Assembly (NCBI RefSeq): GCF_013425525.1
Contig: NZ_JACCKA010000077.1
Coordinates: 1-38,188, forward strand
Source of the DNA: Luteimonas salinisoli
GTDB taxonomy: Bacteria; Pseudomonadota; Gammaproteobacteria; Xanthomonadales; Xanthomonadaceae
Length of the DNA: 38,188 nt
Direction: 5' to 3'
Part shown: piece by piece, positions 16,886 through 25,398 of the stretch
Layout of the letters: each line of letters starts with the position of its first letter
Position numbering within the stretch: the stretch's first letter is position 1
Made by a program: the position numbers and the translations under genes
The notes under the pieces: generated by a model
Told to the model about the DNA's origin: nothing
Database searches by the model: none
What the model saw: the letters and a program-made list of their open reading frames with translations, nothing else

Positions 16886-18271
16886 CTAGTCGAACAGCTT
16901 GCCCGGGTTCATCACGCCGTTCGGATCCAGCGCGCGGCGGATGCCGCGCATCGCCGCGATCTCCTCGGCGCTGCGAGTGCTCTGCAGGTGGTCCTTCTTG
17001 ACCAGGCCGATGCCGTGCTCGGCGGAGATGCTGCCGCCGTGGCGGTGCAGCAGCCCGGCGAGCAGGCCGGTGACGCGACCGCACTGCGCCATGAAGTCCG
17101 CGTCCGCCACGTCGTCGGGCTGCAGCACGTTGATGTGCAGGTTGCCGTCGCCGATGTGGCCGAACCAGACCACGTCGAACTGCGGATAGGCCTCGCTCAG
17201 CAGGGCCTGCGCCTGGGCCAGGAACTCGGGCATGGCCGAGATCCGCACCGAAACGTCGTTCTTGTACGGGCGGTAACGCGCCACCGCCTCGGTGATGCCC
17301 TCGCGCAGGCGCCACAGCTGCCCCGCCTGTTCCTGGCTCTGTGCGATCGCGCCGTCGAGGATCCAGCCCCGCTCGCTGCAGGCCTCGAACGCGGCCAGCC
17401 CGGCGGCCTGCTGGGCCTCGTCGGCGGCGTCGAACTCGGCCACGACGTAATACGGATACACGGCATCGAACGGATTGGCGCCGCCGTGCGCGAGCACGTG
17501 GTGCAGGCCGCGCTCGGTCAGAAACTCGAACGCCTGCAGCCGCAGCCGCGCGCGGAACTCGGCGAACACTCGCATCAGCACGTCGAACGAGGGCAGCGCC
17601 AGCAGCACGGTCTGCGCCGGCGGCGCCGGCTCGGTGAGCTTCAGCGTGGCCTCGACCACGATGCCCAGGGTGCCCTCGGCGCCGATCGCCAGGTGGCGCA
17701 GGTCGTAGCCGCTGGAGTTCTTGATCAGCCCGCGGTTGAGGTCGAGCAGGTCGCCCGCGCCGGTGACCAGCTTCAGCCCGGCCACCCACTCGCGGGTGTT
17801 GCCGTAGCGGATCACGCGGATGCCGCCGGCGTTGGTGGAGACGTTGCCGCCGATGCTGCAGGAGCCGCGCGCACCGAAGTCCACAGGATAGGCCAGTCCA
17901 TGCGCGGCCGCGGCCTCGTGCACGGCCTGGAGGGCGATCCCCGGCTCCACGGTGAGGCTGCGGTCGACGGCGTCGAAGCCGAGCACGCGATGCATCCGCT
18001 CCAGGCTCACCACCAGTTCGCCGTTGGCCGCCACCGCGCCGCCGGACAGTCCGGTCCGGCCGCCGGACGGCACCAGGGCGGTGCCCCGGGCGTTGGCCCA
18101 GCGCACGATCGCCTGCACCTGCGCAACGTCGTCCGGCAGGGCGATCGCCAGCGGCGCCGGGATCCAGCGCCGGGTCCAGTCGCGGCCGTAGTGCTCGAGG
18201 TCGGCCGGATCGGTCTTGAGATGGAGGCCGGGGACGGCCTGGCGCAGGGCGTCGAGATGCGGGTCGGTCAT
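16886..18271 (-). CDS. FAD-linked oxidoreductase, D-2-hydroxyglutarate dehydrogenase-like (GlcD/D2HGDH family)
   Basis: 461 residues. An N-terminal FAD-binding PCMH domain (about 38-217; PSGGRTGLSGGAV, GSCSIGGNVSTNAGGIRVIRYGNTREW, IGAEGTLGIVVEATL) is followed by the GlcD-type C-terminal domain (GHIGDGNLHINVL, HGGSISAEHGIGLVKKDHL, DPNGVMNPGKLF). The family oxidises D-2-hydroxyacids. The gene is divergent from serA; in Pseudomonas D-2-hydroxyglutarate dehydrogenase is functionally coupled to SerA because SerA reduces 2-oxoglutarate to D-2-hydroxyglutarate. That context favours D2HGDH over D-lactate or glycolate oxidase. Confidence 0.88.
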   Translation of the reverse strand: MTDPHLDALRQAVPGLHLKTDPADLEHYGRDWTRRWIPAPLAIALPDDVAQVQAIVRWANARGTALVPSGGRTGLSGGAVAANGELVVSLERMHRVLGFDAVDRSLTVEPGIALQAVHEAAAAHGLAYPVDFGARGSCSIGGNVSTNAGGIRVIRYGNTREWVAGLKLVTGAGDLLDLNRGLIKNSSGYDLRHLAIGAEGTLGIVVEATLKLTEPAPPAQTVLLALPSFDVLMRVFAEFRARLRLQAFEFLTERGLHHVLAHGGANPFDAVYPYYVVAEFDAADEAQQAAGLAAFEACSERGWILDGAIAQSQEQAGQLWRLREGITEAVARYRPYKNDVSVRISAMPEFLAQAQALLSEAYPQFDVVWFGHIGDGNLHINVLQPDDVADADFMAQCGRVTGLLAGLLHRHGGSISAEHGIGLVKKDHLQSTRSAEEIAAMRGIRRALDPNGVMNPGKLFD

Positions 18272-18355
18272 CGGGTCCAGGCGGATGGGGAATGGGAGGG
18301 CGTCGCTGCCGCGAGTCTGGATGCTTTTCGGCGGGCCGTCATGTCCGGCGCCTCC

Positions 18356-18379
18356 CTGGATGCCCGCCTGCGCGGGGAC
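18356..18379. repeat. Degenerate copy of the dispersed GGATSCCSGCCTGCG palindrome
   Basis: CTGGATGCCCGCCTGCGCGG followed by GGAC is a variant of the repeat at 9752-9777. It lies in the 183-bp divergent region between the D2HGDH-like gene and serA, just upstream of the serA promoter candidate. Confidence 0.55.
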
Positions 18380-18390
18380 CGGAGCTGATG

Positions 18391-18419
18391 TTGCGGTGCA
18401 ACGACACGCCGAGCATAGT
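18391..18419 (+). promoter_or_regulatory. serA promoter (TTGCGG-N17-CATAGT)
   Basis: TTGCGG at 18391-18396 and CATAGT at 18414-18419 are separated by exactly 17 nt, 36 nt before the serA ATG. The same -35 hexamer with 17-nt spacing recurs before rpmB. Confidence 0.6.
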
Positions 18420-18454
18420 GGACCATTCCCCTACCCGCCGCCCCGACCGACGCA

Positions 18455-19693
18455 ATGACCCTCACGACCTCGTTTCCCAAGCGGGACATCCGCGTGCTGC
18501 TGCTGGAAGGAATCAGCCAGACCGCCGTCGATGCGTTCCGCGCCGCCGGCTACTCCAGCATCGAAGTGCACGACAAGTCGCTGCCCGAGGCGGAGCTGGC
18601 GCGCGCGATCGCCGACGCCCATCTGATCGGCATCCGCTCGCGCACCCAGCTCGATGCCGAGGTGCTGGCGCAGGCGCGGCGGCTGATCGCGGTGGGCTGC
18701 TTCTGCATCGGCACCAACCAGGTGGACCTGCAGGCCGCGGAGCTGGCCGGCATTCCGGTGTTCAACGCGCCCTATTCCAATACCCGCAGCGTCGCCGAGC
18801 TGGTGATCGCCGAGGCGATCCTGCTGATGCGCGGGGTCCCGCGCCGCAACGCCGAATGCCACCGCGGCGGCTGGTCCAAGTCCGCCGCCGGCAGCCACGA
18901 GGTGCGCGGCAAGACCATCGGCATCGTCGGCTACGGCCATATCGGCACCCAGGTCGGGGTGCTGGCCGAGGCGCTGGGCATGCAGGTGCTGTTCCACGAC
19001 GTCGAGGCCAAGCTGTCGCTGGGCAACGCCCGCGCCGCCGCAAGCCTGCAGGACCTGCTCGCGCACAGCGATATCGTCTCGCTGCACGTGCCGGAAACGC
19101 CCGCGACGCAGGGGATGTTCGGCGCCGCCGAGATCGCGGCGATGAAGCCCGGCGCGCACCTGATCAACGCCTCGCGCGGCACCGTGGTCGACATCGACGC
19201 GCTCGCCGCGGCGCTGCGGGACGGCCGGGTGGGGGGCGCAGCGGTGGACGTGTTCCCGGTGGAGCCCAAGGGCAGGGACGAGACCTTCGAGTCGCCGCTG
19301 CGCGGCCTCGACAACGTGATCCTCACGCCGCACGTCGGCGGCAGCACCCTGGAGGCGCAGGACAACATCGGCGTCGAGGTGGCGGCCAAGCTGGTCCGCT
19401 ACAGCGACAACGGCTCCACCCTCTCGGCGGTGAACTTCCCCGAGGTCGCGCTGCCCGGCCATGAGGGCAGCCTGCGCATCCTCCACATCCATCGCAACGT
19501 GCCGGGCGTGCTGTCGCGCGCCAACGACCTGTTCCGCGAACACGGCATCAATATCGACGGCCAGTTCCTGCGCACCGACAGCCACGTCGGCTACGTGGTC
19601 ATCGACATCTCCGCAACCGTCGAGCAGGCCCACGACCTGCGCAGCGCCCTGGCCGGCATCCCCGGCACGCTGCGCACGCGGGTGCTGTACTAG
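18455..19693 (+). CDS. serA: D-3-phosphoglycerate dehydrogenase
   Basis: 412 residues, matching the E. coli-type enzyme with a single C-terminal ACT domain. SerA oxidises 3-phosphoglycerate to 3-phosphohydroxypyruvate, the first step of serine synthesis. Seen here: CFCIGTNQVDL, NAPYSNTRSVAELVIAE, the NAD motif GYGHIG (159-164), NASRGTVVD (catalytic-type Arg) and LTPHVGGSTLEAQ (His). The ACT domain (from about 340: LRILHIHRNVPGVLSRANDLF) gives serine feedback inhibition in relatives. A hairpin terminator lies downstream. Confidence 0.97.
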   Translation: MTLTTSFPKRDIRVLLLEGISQTAVDAFRAAGYSSIEVHDKSLPEAELARAIADAHLIGIRSRTQLDAEVLAQARRLIAVGCFCIGTNQVDLQAAELAGIPVFNAPYSNTRSVAELVIAEAILLMRGVPRRNAECHRGGWSKSAAGSHEVRGKTIGIVGYGHIGTQVGVLAEALGMQVLFHDVEAKLSLGNARAAASLQDLLAHSDIVSLHVPETPATQGMFGAAEIAAMKPGAHLINASRGTVVDIDALAAALRDGRVGGAAVDVFPVEPKGRDETFESPLRGLDNVILTPHVGGSTLEAQDNIGVEVAAKLVRYSDNGSTLSAVNFPEVALPGHEGSLRILHIHRNVPGVLSRANDLFREHGINIDGQFLRTDSHVGYVVIDISATVEQAHDLRSALAGIPGTLRTRVLY

Positions 19694-19698
19694 GAGCC

Positions 19699-19759
19699 GT
19701 GATTGGTGATTCGTAGAAGCACCGCGCCCCGCCCTTGCCAATCACGAATCACGAATCAC
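19699..19759. repeat. Long imperfect inverted repeat after serA
   Basis: GTGATTGGTGATTCGT (19699-19714) pairs with ACGAATCACGAATCAC (19744-19759) with one mismatch across a 29-nt loop. The right arm is itself two direct ACGAATC words. It is much more AT-rich than its surroundings. It starts six bases after the serA stop. Confidence 0.8.
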
Positions 19760-19773
19760 CGCTCCACATAAAG

Positions 19774-19796
19774 AAGGCCCGGCGGTGCCGGGCCTT
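19774..19796. terminator. Hairpin terminator between convergent serA and the GlsB-like gene
   Basis: AAGGCCCGGC-GGT-GCCGGGCCTT is a perfect 10-bp stem with a 3-nt loop, with short A and T runs at the ends so that it can work on both strands. Confidence 0.8.
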
Positions 19797-19823
19797 CGTG
19801 CCGCGCTACCTTGGGTGCGACTT

Positions 19824-20090
19824 TCAGCGCACGCGGCCGCGGCGGAACAGGTTGACGATCGCCAGCAGAATGACGGCGCCGATCAGCGAGACCACGACGC
19901 TCATGATCGAGATGCCGTCGTTGATCGAGCCCGCCCCCAGCAGCGGACCGATCAGCCAGCCGCCGATGAAGGCGCCGACGATGCCGACCACGATGTTGAG
20001 GATGATGCCCTGTTGCGCGTCGGTCTTCATGACCAGGCTGGCGAGCCAGCCGACGATGCCGCCCACGATCAACCAGATGATGATGCCCAT
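19824..20090 (-). CDS. GlsB/YeaQ/YmgE-family membrane protein
   Basis: 88 residues; AAGGAG lies upstream of the ATG. Three hydrophobic helices with the family's glycine-rich pattern: IIIWLIVGGIVGWLASLVM, GIILNIVVGIVGAFIGGWLIGPL and ISIMSVVVSLIGAVILLAIVNLF, ending in a basic RRGRVR. Members are small inner-membrane proteins linked to general stress responses, formerly called transglycosylase-associated proteins; no enzymatic residues exist. Convergent with serA, sharing its terminator. Confidence 0.93.
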   Translation of the reverse strand: MGIIIWLIVGGIVGWLASLVMKTDAQQGIILNIVVGIVGAFIGGWLIGPLLGAGSINDGISIMSVVVSLIGAVILLAIVNLFRRGRVR

Positions 20091-20214
20091 GCTCCGGACT
20101 CCTTGCTTCGCTGAAGGGATATGAAACGCTCCCCGGGTCGGGGCGGAGCCAGTGTCCACGGCGATACGTGACGGCTGCGTCAGCGGTGTACGAAATGTCG
20201 GCAGCGTGGTCCGA

Positions 20215-21609
20215 TCAGGACGAATCGCCGCGAAGCAGCGCAAGCAGCGCCGCGCGCGGCAGCTTGCCGGTCTCGTTGCGCGGCAGCGCCGGCACCAGCC
20301 GCAGCCGGCGCGGCAGGAACACCGGGTCCAGGCTGCGGCGCAGCGCGGCGTGGATCGCGGCCTCGTCCAGGCCCGGAGCCACCGCCAGCGCTGCGATGCG
20401 GCGCACGCCGCCGGCATCGGCCTGGTCGAGCTGCAGCATCGCGCCGTCCTCGACGCCCGGGATCGCCAGCAGGCGCCGGGTGAGGTCGGCCAGGGAGGCG
20501 CGCTTGCCGGCGATCTCCAGCAGATCGGCCTGGCGCCCGCACAGCAGGAAGCCGCCGCCGGGCTGCAGTTCCACCAGGTCGGCCAGCGTCACCGCCGCAG
20601 GCATGCAATCGCGTTCGACCAGGGTGCCGTCGGGCTGCGGATGCAGGCGCACGCCCGCCAGCGGCGTCCACACGGTTTCGAGCGCGGTGCGGCGCCGGGC
20701 GATGATGCAGGTCTCGGTGGAGCCGAAGGTCTCCCGCACCTCGCAGCCGAAGCGTGTCTCGGCCGCCGCGGCCAGCGCCTGCGACAGCGGCGCGGTGGCG
20801 CTGACGATGCCCGCCAGCGGCGGCACCGCGACTTCCGATTCCAGCAGCGCGCGCAGGTGCACGGGCGTGGTCACCAGCAGTCGCGGGGCGTCGATCGCGC
20901 GCAACGCCGCGGCGACGTCGCCGGGAAAGAACGGCCGCGCGGCATGCACCGCGGCACCGGCCAGCAGCGGGAACAGCACCGACATCTCGATGCCGTACAT
21001 GTGCTGCGCCGGCACGGTGGCGACCAGCCCTGGCGTGGCGTCCGGCGGCCAGAGATCGGCCAGCGCCTCGAGGTTGCGCGCGGTACCGACGCGGAATGCG
21101 GCCCAATGCTTGCGGTTCGGCTTCGGCGCCCCGGTGCTTCCCGAGGTGAAGCCGATCGCCACCAGCTGGGCATCGTCGATCTCCGGCACCGGCCCGTCCA
21201 GCTCCGGCAGCGGGTCGAGCATGCGCACGAAATGCGGCAGCGGCGAGAGCGACTCTGCCTGGCAACCGCAGGGATCGAGGTCGCCGATGCAGTAGCTGTC
21301 GGGATGCTGCGCGCGCACCTCGTCGATCGCCACGCGCGTGCGCGCGGGCGGCAGCAGCGTGGTCTGCCCGCGCAGCGCCACCGCGCAGAACGCCACCAGG
21401 AAACGGTAACGGTCCTCGCACAGGTTCACCGCGCAGGGAACCGCGGGCAGGCGCGCCGCCAGGCCGCGGACCTGGGCCAGGAAGGTGCCGAGGGCGACCG
21501 GGCGTCCGTCGACGACCGCCACGGTCCGGGCCGGATCGCCGGTGGCGAGCGGATGCCTGCGGCTGGCGGGTGCCGGTCGCGGCGGATGGCTGTCGATCAC
21601 TGCGGACAT
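20215..21609 (-). CDS. AMP-dependent ligase (acyl/aryl-CoA or -ACP synthetase) linked to aryl-polyene synthesis
   Basis: 464 residues from ATG 21609; the frame stays open upstream but becomes a low-complexity Arg-rich stretch. The adenylate-forming motif FTSGSTGAPKP is at 154-164, then AQHMYGIEM, the FGSTET adenine motif and the C-terminal LPRNETGKLPRAAL lysine. The protein is shorter than typical CoA ligases and ends soon after the catalytic lysine. Enzymes of this type in aryl-polyene clusters activate the aromatic starter. The likely substrate here is 3- or 4-hydroxybenzoate from XanB2, transferred to the carrier protein; this is inference. Divergent from the phosphopantetheinyl transferase gene. 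Confidence 0.85.
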   Translation of the reverse strand: MSAVIDSHPPRPAPASRRHPLATGDPARTVAVVDGRPVALGTFLAQVRGLAARLPAVPCAVNLCEDRYRFLVAFCAVALRGQTTLLPPARTRVAIDEVRAQHPDSYCIGDLDPCGCQAESLSPLPHFVRMLDPLPELDGPVPEIDDAQLVAIGFTSGSTGAPKPNRKHWAAFRVGTARNLEALADLWPPDATPGLVATVPAQHMYGIEMSVLFPLLAGAAVHAARPFFPGDVAAALRAIDAPRLLVTTPVHLRALLESEVAVPPLAGIVSATAPLSQALAAAAETRFGCEVRETFGSTETCIIARRRTALETVWTPLAGVRLHPQPDGTLVERDCMPAAVTLADLVELQPGGGFLLCGRQADLLEIAGKRASLADLTRRLLAIPGVEDGAMLQLDQADAGGVRRIAALAVAPGLDEAAIHAALRRSLDPVFLPRRLRLVPALPRNETGKLPRAALLALLRGDSS

Positions 21610-21723
21610 CTGTTCGATCCGGGCGACGCGCTGGCCGCCTTGGCTGGATTCCTGCCGCGGCGGTCGCCGCGCCCCTGGCCGATAGCTTACGCTGCGGGCC
21701 CGCGCCCGGGCCAAGGGGCGGTT

Positions 21724-21729
21724 CATATT
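21724..21729 (+). promoter_or_regulatory. -10-like element (CATATT) of the phosphopantetheinyl transferase gene
   Basis: CATATT ends 8 nt before the ATG at 21738, so the mRNA would be leaderless or nearly so. No -35 match is visible. Confidence 0.35.
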
Positions 21730-21737
21730 GCCTTCCG

Positions 21738-22328
21738 ATGCCGTCCCTGCCTGCCGGCCAGCTCGAACTCGAATCGGTCCGCTGCGCCTGGCGACCGCAC
21801 CGCCGCGGGCAGCCCGCCGAGCCGCTGGTACGCGACTGGCTGGGCGGGCAGCTCGACATCGCCCCCGGCGCGCTGGCACTGGAACGCAGCGCCCACGGAC
21901 GCCCAAGGTTCGCCGCCGACCCCCGGCGCCACGACGTGAGCTGGAGCCACAGCGGCGACGGCCTGCTGATGGCGCTCGGCGAGGGGGTGCAGCTGGGCTG
22001 CGACCTGGAATGGCTGCGGCCGCGGCCGCGCGCGCTGGAACTGGCGCGGCGTTATTTCACCGTCGCCGAGGCGGATTGGCTGGCCGGACTGGCCCCCGCG
22101 GTGCGCGAGCCCGGCTTCGTGCGGATGTGGTGCGCCAAGGAGGCGGTGCTGAAGGCCTACGGCCGCGGCATCGCCTTCGGCCTGCACCGGCTGGAGTTCG
22201 CCGAGCGCGCCGGTGCGCTGGTGCTGCGCGCCTGCGACCCGGCGCTGGGCCGGCCGGACGAATGGACCCTGCGCGCGTTCGATCCCGCGCCCGGCTATCT
22301 GGCCACCCTCGCCTGGCGGATGGCATAG
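21738..22328 (+). CDS. 4'-phosphopantetheinyl transferase, Sfp/HetI type
   Basis: 196 residues. It moves phosphopantetheine from CoA to the serine of carrier proteins. The Mg-binding GCDLEW (D89, E91), the preceding VSWSHSGDGLLMAL and the signature WCAKEAVLKAYG (E135, K139) are all present. The divergent AMP ligase and the carrier protein at 5159-5428 make xanthomonadin synthesis the likely client, although it could serve other carrier proteins. Stop codon is followed within 40 bp by palindromic repeats. Confidence 0.93.
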   Translation: MPSLPAGQLELESVRCAWRPHRRGQPAEPLVRDWLGGQLDIAPGALALERSAHGRPRFAADPRRHDVSWSHSGDGLLMALGEGVQLGCDLEWLRPRPRALELARRYFTVAEADWLAGLAPAVREPGFVRMWCAKEAVLKAYGRGIAFGLHRLEFAERAGALVLRACDPALGRPDEWTLRAFDPAPGYLATLAWRMA

Positions 22329-22362
22329 CGGCCCCGCCCCCCTAGGAGCGGCCCATGCACGT

Positions 22363-22470
22363 GTAGGAGCGGGCCATGCACGCGAAAGCCGGCGCGGTGT
22401 GCCATGCCCGGAATCACCGCCCACCCGACCGGAGCCGCCCGCGGCCTTTGCGGCCATGGGCCGCTCCTAC
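22363..22470. repeat. 108-bp palindromic element, copy 1
   Basis: Begins GTAGGAGCGGGCCATGCACG and ends CGGCCATGGGCCGCTCCTAC, with a conserved core (CCCGGAATCACCGCC and CCGGAGCC). An extra left-arm half copy lies just before it (22343-22361) and a variant right-arm hairpin just after it (about 22480-22523). A second copy of exactly the same length is at 29810-29917 with most bases identical. The arms are REP-like GTAGGAGC palindromes, but the shared core shows that the whole unit has been copied. Confidence 0.85.
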
Positions 22471-22522
22471 GGGAGAACGCCGTGGCTGCTGCGGCAACGG
22501 CCGCTGCAGCCACGGCGGCTCC

Positions 22523-22528
22523 TACAAT
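22523..22528 (+). promoter_or_regulatory. -10 element of rsmG (TACAAT), formed at the edge of a REP-like hairpin
   Basis: TACAAT ends 7 nt before ATG 22536 (an in-frame ATG also begins at 22527). The first three bases TAC are the terminal bases of the GGCTCCTAC arm of the adjacent palindrome. Confidence 0.45.
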
Positions 22529-22535
22529 GGCGGAC

Positions 22536-23177
22536 ATGGCCGCAACCATCGACCCGCAGACGCGCGAGACCCTCGAGGCAGGCCTGTCGGCGCTCCACCT
22601 GGATACCGCACTCGCCGCACCGCTGCTGGATTACCTGGCACTGCTGCAGCGCTGGAACCGCGCCTACAACCTCACAGCGGTGCGCGAGCCGCAGGCGATG
22701 GTGACCCGGCACCTGCTCGATTCCCTGGCGATGCTGCCGCACCTGCCGGCGCAGGGCCGCCTGGCCGACCTGGGCACCGGCCCCGGCCTTCCCGGCATCC
22801 CGCTGGCGATCGCGCGGCCGGCGCTGCAGGTGGCGCTGGTGGAGTCGAACGGCAAGAAGGCGCGGTTCCTGCGCGAGGCGGTGCGCAGCCTGGGTCTGGA
22901 CAACGCGCGGGTGCTGGAATCGCGCGCCGAGGCCGTCGACGAGCCCGGGGCCCACGACCTCGTCACCGCCCGCGCGCTGGCCAGCCTGGCCGACATCCTG
23001 GCCGTGGGCGGCCATCTCCTGGCCCCCGGCGGCCGCCTGCTGGCGCTCAAGGGGGTGCGCCCGGACGCCGAGATCGCCGCGCTGCCCCAGGGCTGGGAGC
23101 TCGAGGCCCTGCACCCGCTGGCGGTGCCCGGCCTGGACGCCGAGCGCCACCTGGCGGTGGTGCGGCGGGCCGCCTGA
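22536..23177 (+). CDS. rsmG: 16S rRNA (guanine527-N7)-methyltransferase
   Basis: 213 residues. RsmG (GidB) uses S-adenosylmethionine to methylate G527 of 16S rRNA. The SAM-binding loop [16 protein letters not shown] (76-91), the N-terminal [28 protein letters not shown] and [15 protein letters not shown] are diagnostic. It precedes parA and parB, the arrangement common near bacterial chromosome origins. Confidence 0.96.
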   Translation: MAATIDPQTRETLEAGLSALHLDTALAAPLLDYLALLQRWNRAYNLTAVREPQAMVTRHLLDSLAMLPHLPAQGRLADLGTGPGLPGIPLAIARPALQVALVESNGKKARFLREAVRSLGLDNARVLESRAEAVDEPGAHDLVTARALASLADILAVGGHLLAPGGRLLALKGVRPDAEIAALPQGWELEALHPLAVPGLDAERHLAVVRRAA

Positions 23178-23210
23178 ACGGCCCCGCCCCGGCGCCCGAC
23201 CAAGGTCCGA

Positions 23211-23239
23211 CTGCCGCGGCGGCGGCACTCCGGCATAAT
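23211..23239 (+). promoter_or_regulatory. Candidate parA promoter (CTGCCG-N17-CATAAT)
   Basis: CTGCCG at 23211-23216 and CATAAT at 23234-23239 are spaced by 17 nt in the 118-bp gap between rsmG and parA. The leader would be about 50 nt. Confidence 0.5.
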
Positions 23240-23295
23240 CCCCGGTCCGGCCCGCGTTCGCTGCCGGCCTTCCTCCCTTCGAGATCCCGGAGCCC

Positions 23296-24132
23296 ATGGC
23301 CCGCATCATCGCCATCGCCAACCAGAAAGGCGGCGTCGGCAAGACCACCACCGCCGTCAACCTGGCCGCCGCGCTGGCGGCCACGCCGCGGCGCGTGCTG
23401 CTGGTCGATCTCGACGCCCAGGGCAACGCCACCATGGGCAGCGGCGTGGACAAGCGCGAGCTGTCCGCCTCGACCTGCGACGTGCTGCTCGAGGAGCAGC
23501 ACGCCGATGCCGCGATCGTGCGCACCGGGGAAGGCTTCGACCTGCTGCCGGCCAACTCCGACCTCACCGCCGCCGAGATCGAGCTGATGGACGAGGAGGG
23601 CCGCGAACAGCGGCTCAAGCGCGCGCTTGACCCGCTGCGCGCGAACTACGACTTCATCATCGTCGACTGCCCGCCGGCGCTGTCGCTGCTCACCCTCAAT
23701 GCGCTCACCGCGGCCGACTCGGTGCTGGTGCCGATGCAGTGCGAGTACTACGCCCTGGAGGGCATCACCGCGCTGCTGCAGACCATCGAGGCGCTCAAGG
23801 GGCGGCTCAACCCGGACCTGGAGATCGAGGGCGTGCTGCGCACCATGTACGACGTGCGCAACAACCTCACCAACGCCGTGTCCAACGAGCTGGTCGGGCA
23901 CTTCGGCGACAAGGTGTTCCGCACCATCGTGCCGCGCAACGTGCGCCTGGCCGAGGCGCCCAGCCACGGCCAGAGCATCGTCGGCTACGACCGCGGCTCG
24001 CGCGGCGCGATCGCCTACCTGGGCCTGGCCGGCGAGGTGGTGCGGCGCCAGCGCGAACGCCAGGCGGCCACGCAGGCCGGCGGCGGCGATGCCCCCGCCC
24101 TCGCGGCCGCCGCCGCGCAGAGCGGGGAGTGA
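23296..24132 (+). CDS. parA: Chromosome-partitioning ATPase ParA (Soj)
   Basis: 278 residues. The deviant Walker A KGGVGKTT (11-18), the VDLDAQGNATMGSG switch, IIVDCPPALSLLTLNAL and the C-terminal VPRNVRLAEAPSHG are hallmarks of chromosomal ParA/Soj. It binds DNA as an ATP dimer and moves ParB-parS complexes. There is no N-terminal helix-turn-helix, as expected for a chromosomal type Ib protein. The Ala/Gln-rich tail (AATQAGGGDAPALAAAAA) is lineage-specific. Confidence 0.95.
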   Translation: MARIIAIANQKGGVGKTTTAVNLAAALAATPRRVLLVDLDAQGNATMGSGVDKRELSASTCDVLLEEQHADAAIVRTGEGFDLLPANSDLTAAEIELMDEEGREQRLKRALDPLRANYDFIIVDCPPALSLLTLNALTAADSVLVPMQCEYYALEGITALLQTIEALKGRLNPDLEIEGVLRTMYDVRNNLTNAVSNELVGHFGDKVFRTIVPRNVRLAEAPSHGQSIVGYDRGSRGAIAYLGLAGEVVRRQRERQAATQAGGGDAPALAAAAAQSGE

Positions 24133-24325
24133 GCGGATCGATGCCGACGATCGCGCCGTTGCGGGGCCGATGCGCGCATGCCACGCGGACGCGTCCGGTC
24201 CATGCTCCGCTCCGCGTTGGTCCCGGGATGCCGCCGGGTGCCCGCGTCGCCGGCCTCACTGCGGCGGCGGGGGAACGCCGCGGCCGCCCCGGTCCACGCC
24301 CATATGCCCTTGAGGAGAAGGCGGC

Positions 24326-25252
24326 ATGACCGCTGCGAAACAGAAGAACGCCCCGGCCAAGAAGCGCGGCCTGGGCCGCGGCCTCGAGGCCCTGCTCGGG
24401 CCCAAGGCGTCGGAAGCCGCACCGGTGCTCGAGGCCGCCCCCGGCGACGCGCTGCACACGTTGCCGGTCGACGCGCTCACCCCGGGCAAGTACCAACCGC
24501 GCCGGGCGATGGACGAGGGCAAGCTCGACGAGCTGGCCGAATCGATCCGCGCCCAGGGCGTGATCCAGCCGATCGTGGTGCGCGACCTCGGCGGTCGCCG
24601 CTACGAGATCATCGCCGGCGAGCGCCGCTGGCGCGCCTCGCAGCGTGCCGGCCTGGCCGAAGTGCCGGTGGTGGTGCGCGAGGTCGACGATCGCACCGTG
24701 ATCGCCATGGCGCTGATCGAGAACATCCAGCGCGAGGATCTCAACCCGCTGGAAGAGGCGCAGGCGCTGCAGCGGCTGATCGAAGAGTTCACCCTCACCC
24801 ACGCCCAGGCCGCGGCCGCGGTGGGCCGATCGCGCGCCGCGGTGTCGAACCTGCTGCGGCTGCTGGAGCTGCCGGCGGCGGTGCGCGCGCTGGTCGAGGC
24901 GCGGCGGCTGGAGATGGGCCACGCCCGCGCGCTGCTGACGCTGTCGCCCGAGCTCGCCGGCAAGCTGGCCGCCGAGGCCGCCGAGCAGGGCTGGTCGGTG
25001 CGCGAGGTGGAGCACCGCGCGCAGCAGTTCGCCGAGGGGCGCATCCCGGCCCGCAAGGGCAAGCCCGGCAACGGCAAGCCCAGGCCGCAGCAGGCGGACA
25101 TCGCCACGCTCGAGAACGAGCTGGCCGAGACCCTGGGCGCCCGCGTCAGCATCGCCCACGGCCGCGGCAACAAGGGGCGGCTGGTGATCCACTACAGCGA
25201 CCTGGACACCCTCGACGGCGTGCTGGAACGGCTGCGCGGCAGCCGGTCATAG
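24326..25252 (+). CDS. parB: Chromosome-partitioning CTPase/DNA-binding protein ParB
   Basis: 308 residues with GAGGAGAAGG before the ATG. Basic N-terminal lead (KKRGLGRGLEALLG), the ParB/Srx domain with the arginine box GERRWRA (98-104), then the KorB-type helix-turn-helix (LTHAQAAAAVGRSRAAVSNLLRLLELP) and the C-terminal dimerisation domain (VSIAHGRGNKGRLVIHYSDLDTLDGVLERL). ParB spreads from parS sites; no palindromic TGTTTCACGTGAAACA-type parS was spotted in the window. Separated from parA by 193 bp without a visible gene, more than the usual few bases. Confidence 0.95.
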   Translation: MTAAKQKNAPAKKRGLGRGLEALLGPKASEAAPVLEAAPGDALHTLPVDALTPGKYQPRRAMDEGKLDELAESIRAQGVIQPIVVRDLGGRRYEIIAGERRWRASQRAGLAEVPVVVREVDDRTVIAMALIENIQREDLNPLEEAQALQRLIEEFTLTHAQAAAAVGRSRAAVSNLLRLLELPAAVRALVEARRLEMGHARALLTLSPELAGKLAAEAAEQGWSVREVEHRAQQFAEGRIPARKGKPGNGKPRPQQADIATLENELAETLGARVSIAHGRGNKGRLVIHYSDLDTLDGVLERLRGSRS

Positions 25253-25308
25253 GACGACCCTGCGGCCGCGAATGCGGGCGTGGGCGCAGGTGGGAGAGAT
25301 GCCGGGAA

Positions 25309-25348
25309 TGGATCGACCGGGATGATCGGCACGTGGCTGGTCGATCCA
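25309..25348. repeat. Perfect 10-bp inverted repeat downstream of parB
   Basis: TGGATCGACC (25309-25318) and GGTCGATCCA (25339-25348) flank a 20-nt loop. There is no T run, so it is not a classic terminator; an operator or RNA structure is possible. It lies between parB and the unrecognised membrane protein gene. Confidence 0.7.
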
Positions 25349-25398
25349 GACAACTGGCTGCGACAGCGCAATCCAGATGACCATAGGGATCATGGACG

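Noticed and set aside
25309..25348. parS site for ParB (CACGTG in the loop of the inverted repeat)
   Set aside because: Only the central CACGTG is present; the flanking bases do not form the TGTTTCACGTGAAACA-type palindrome.
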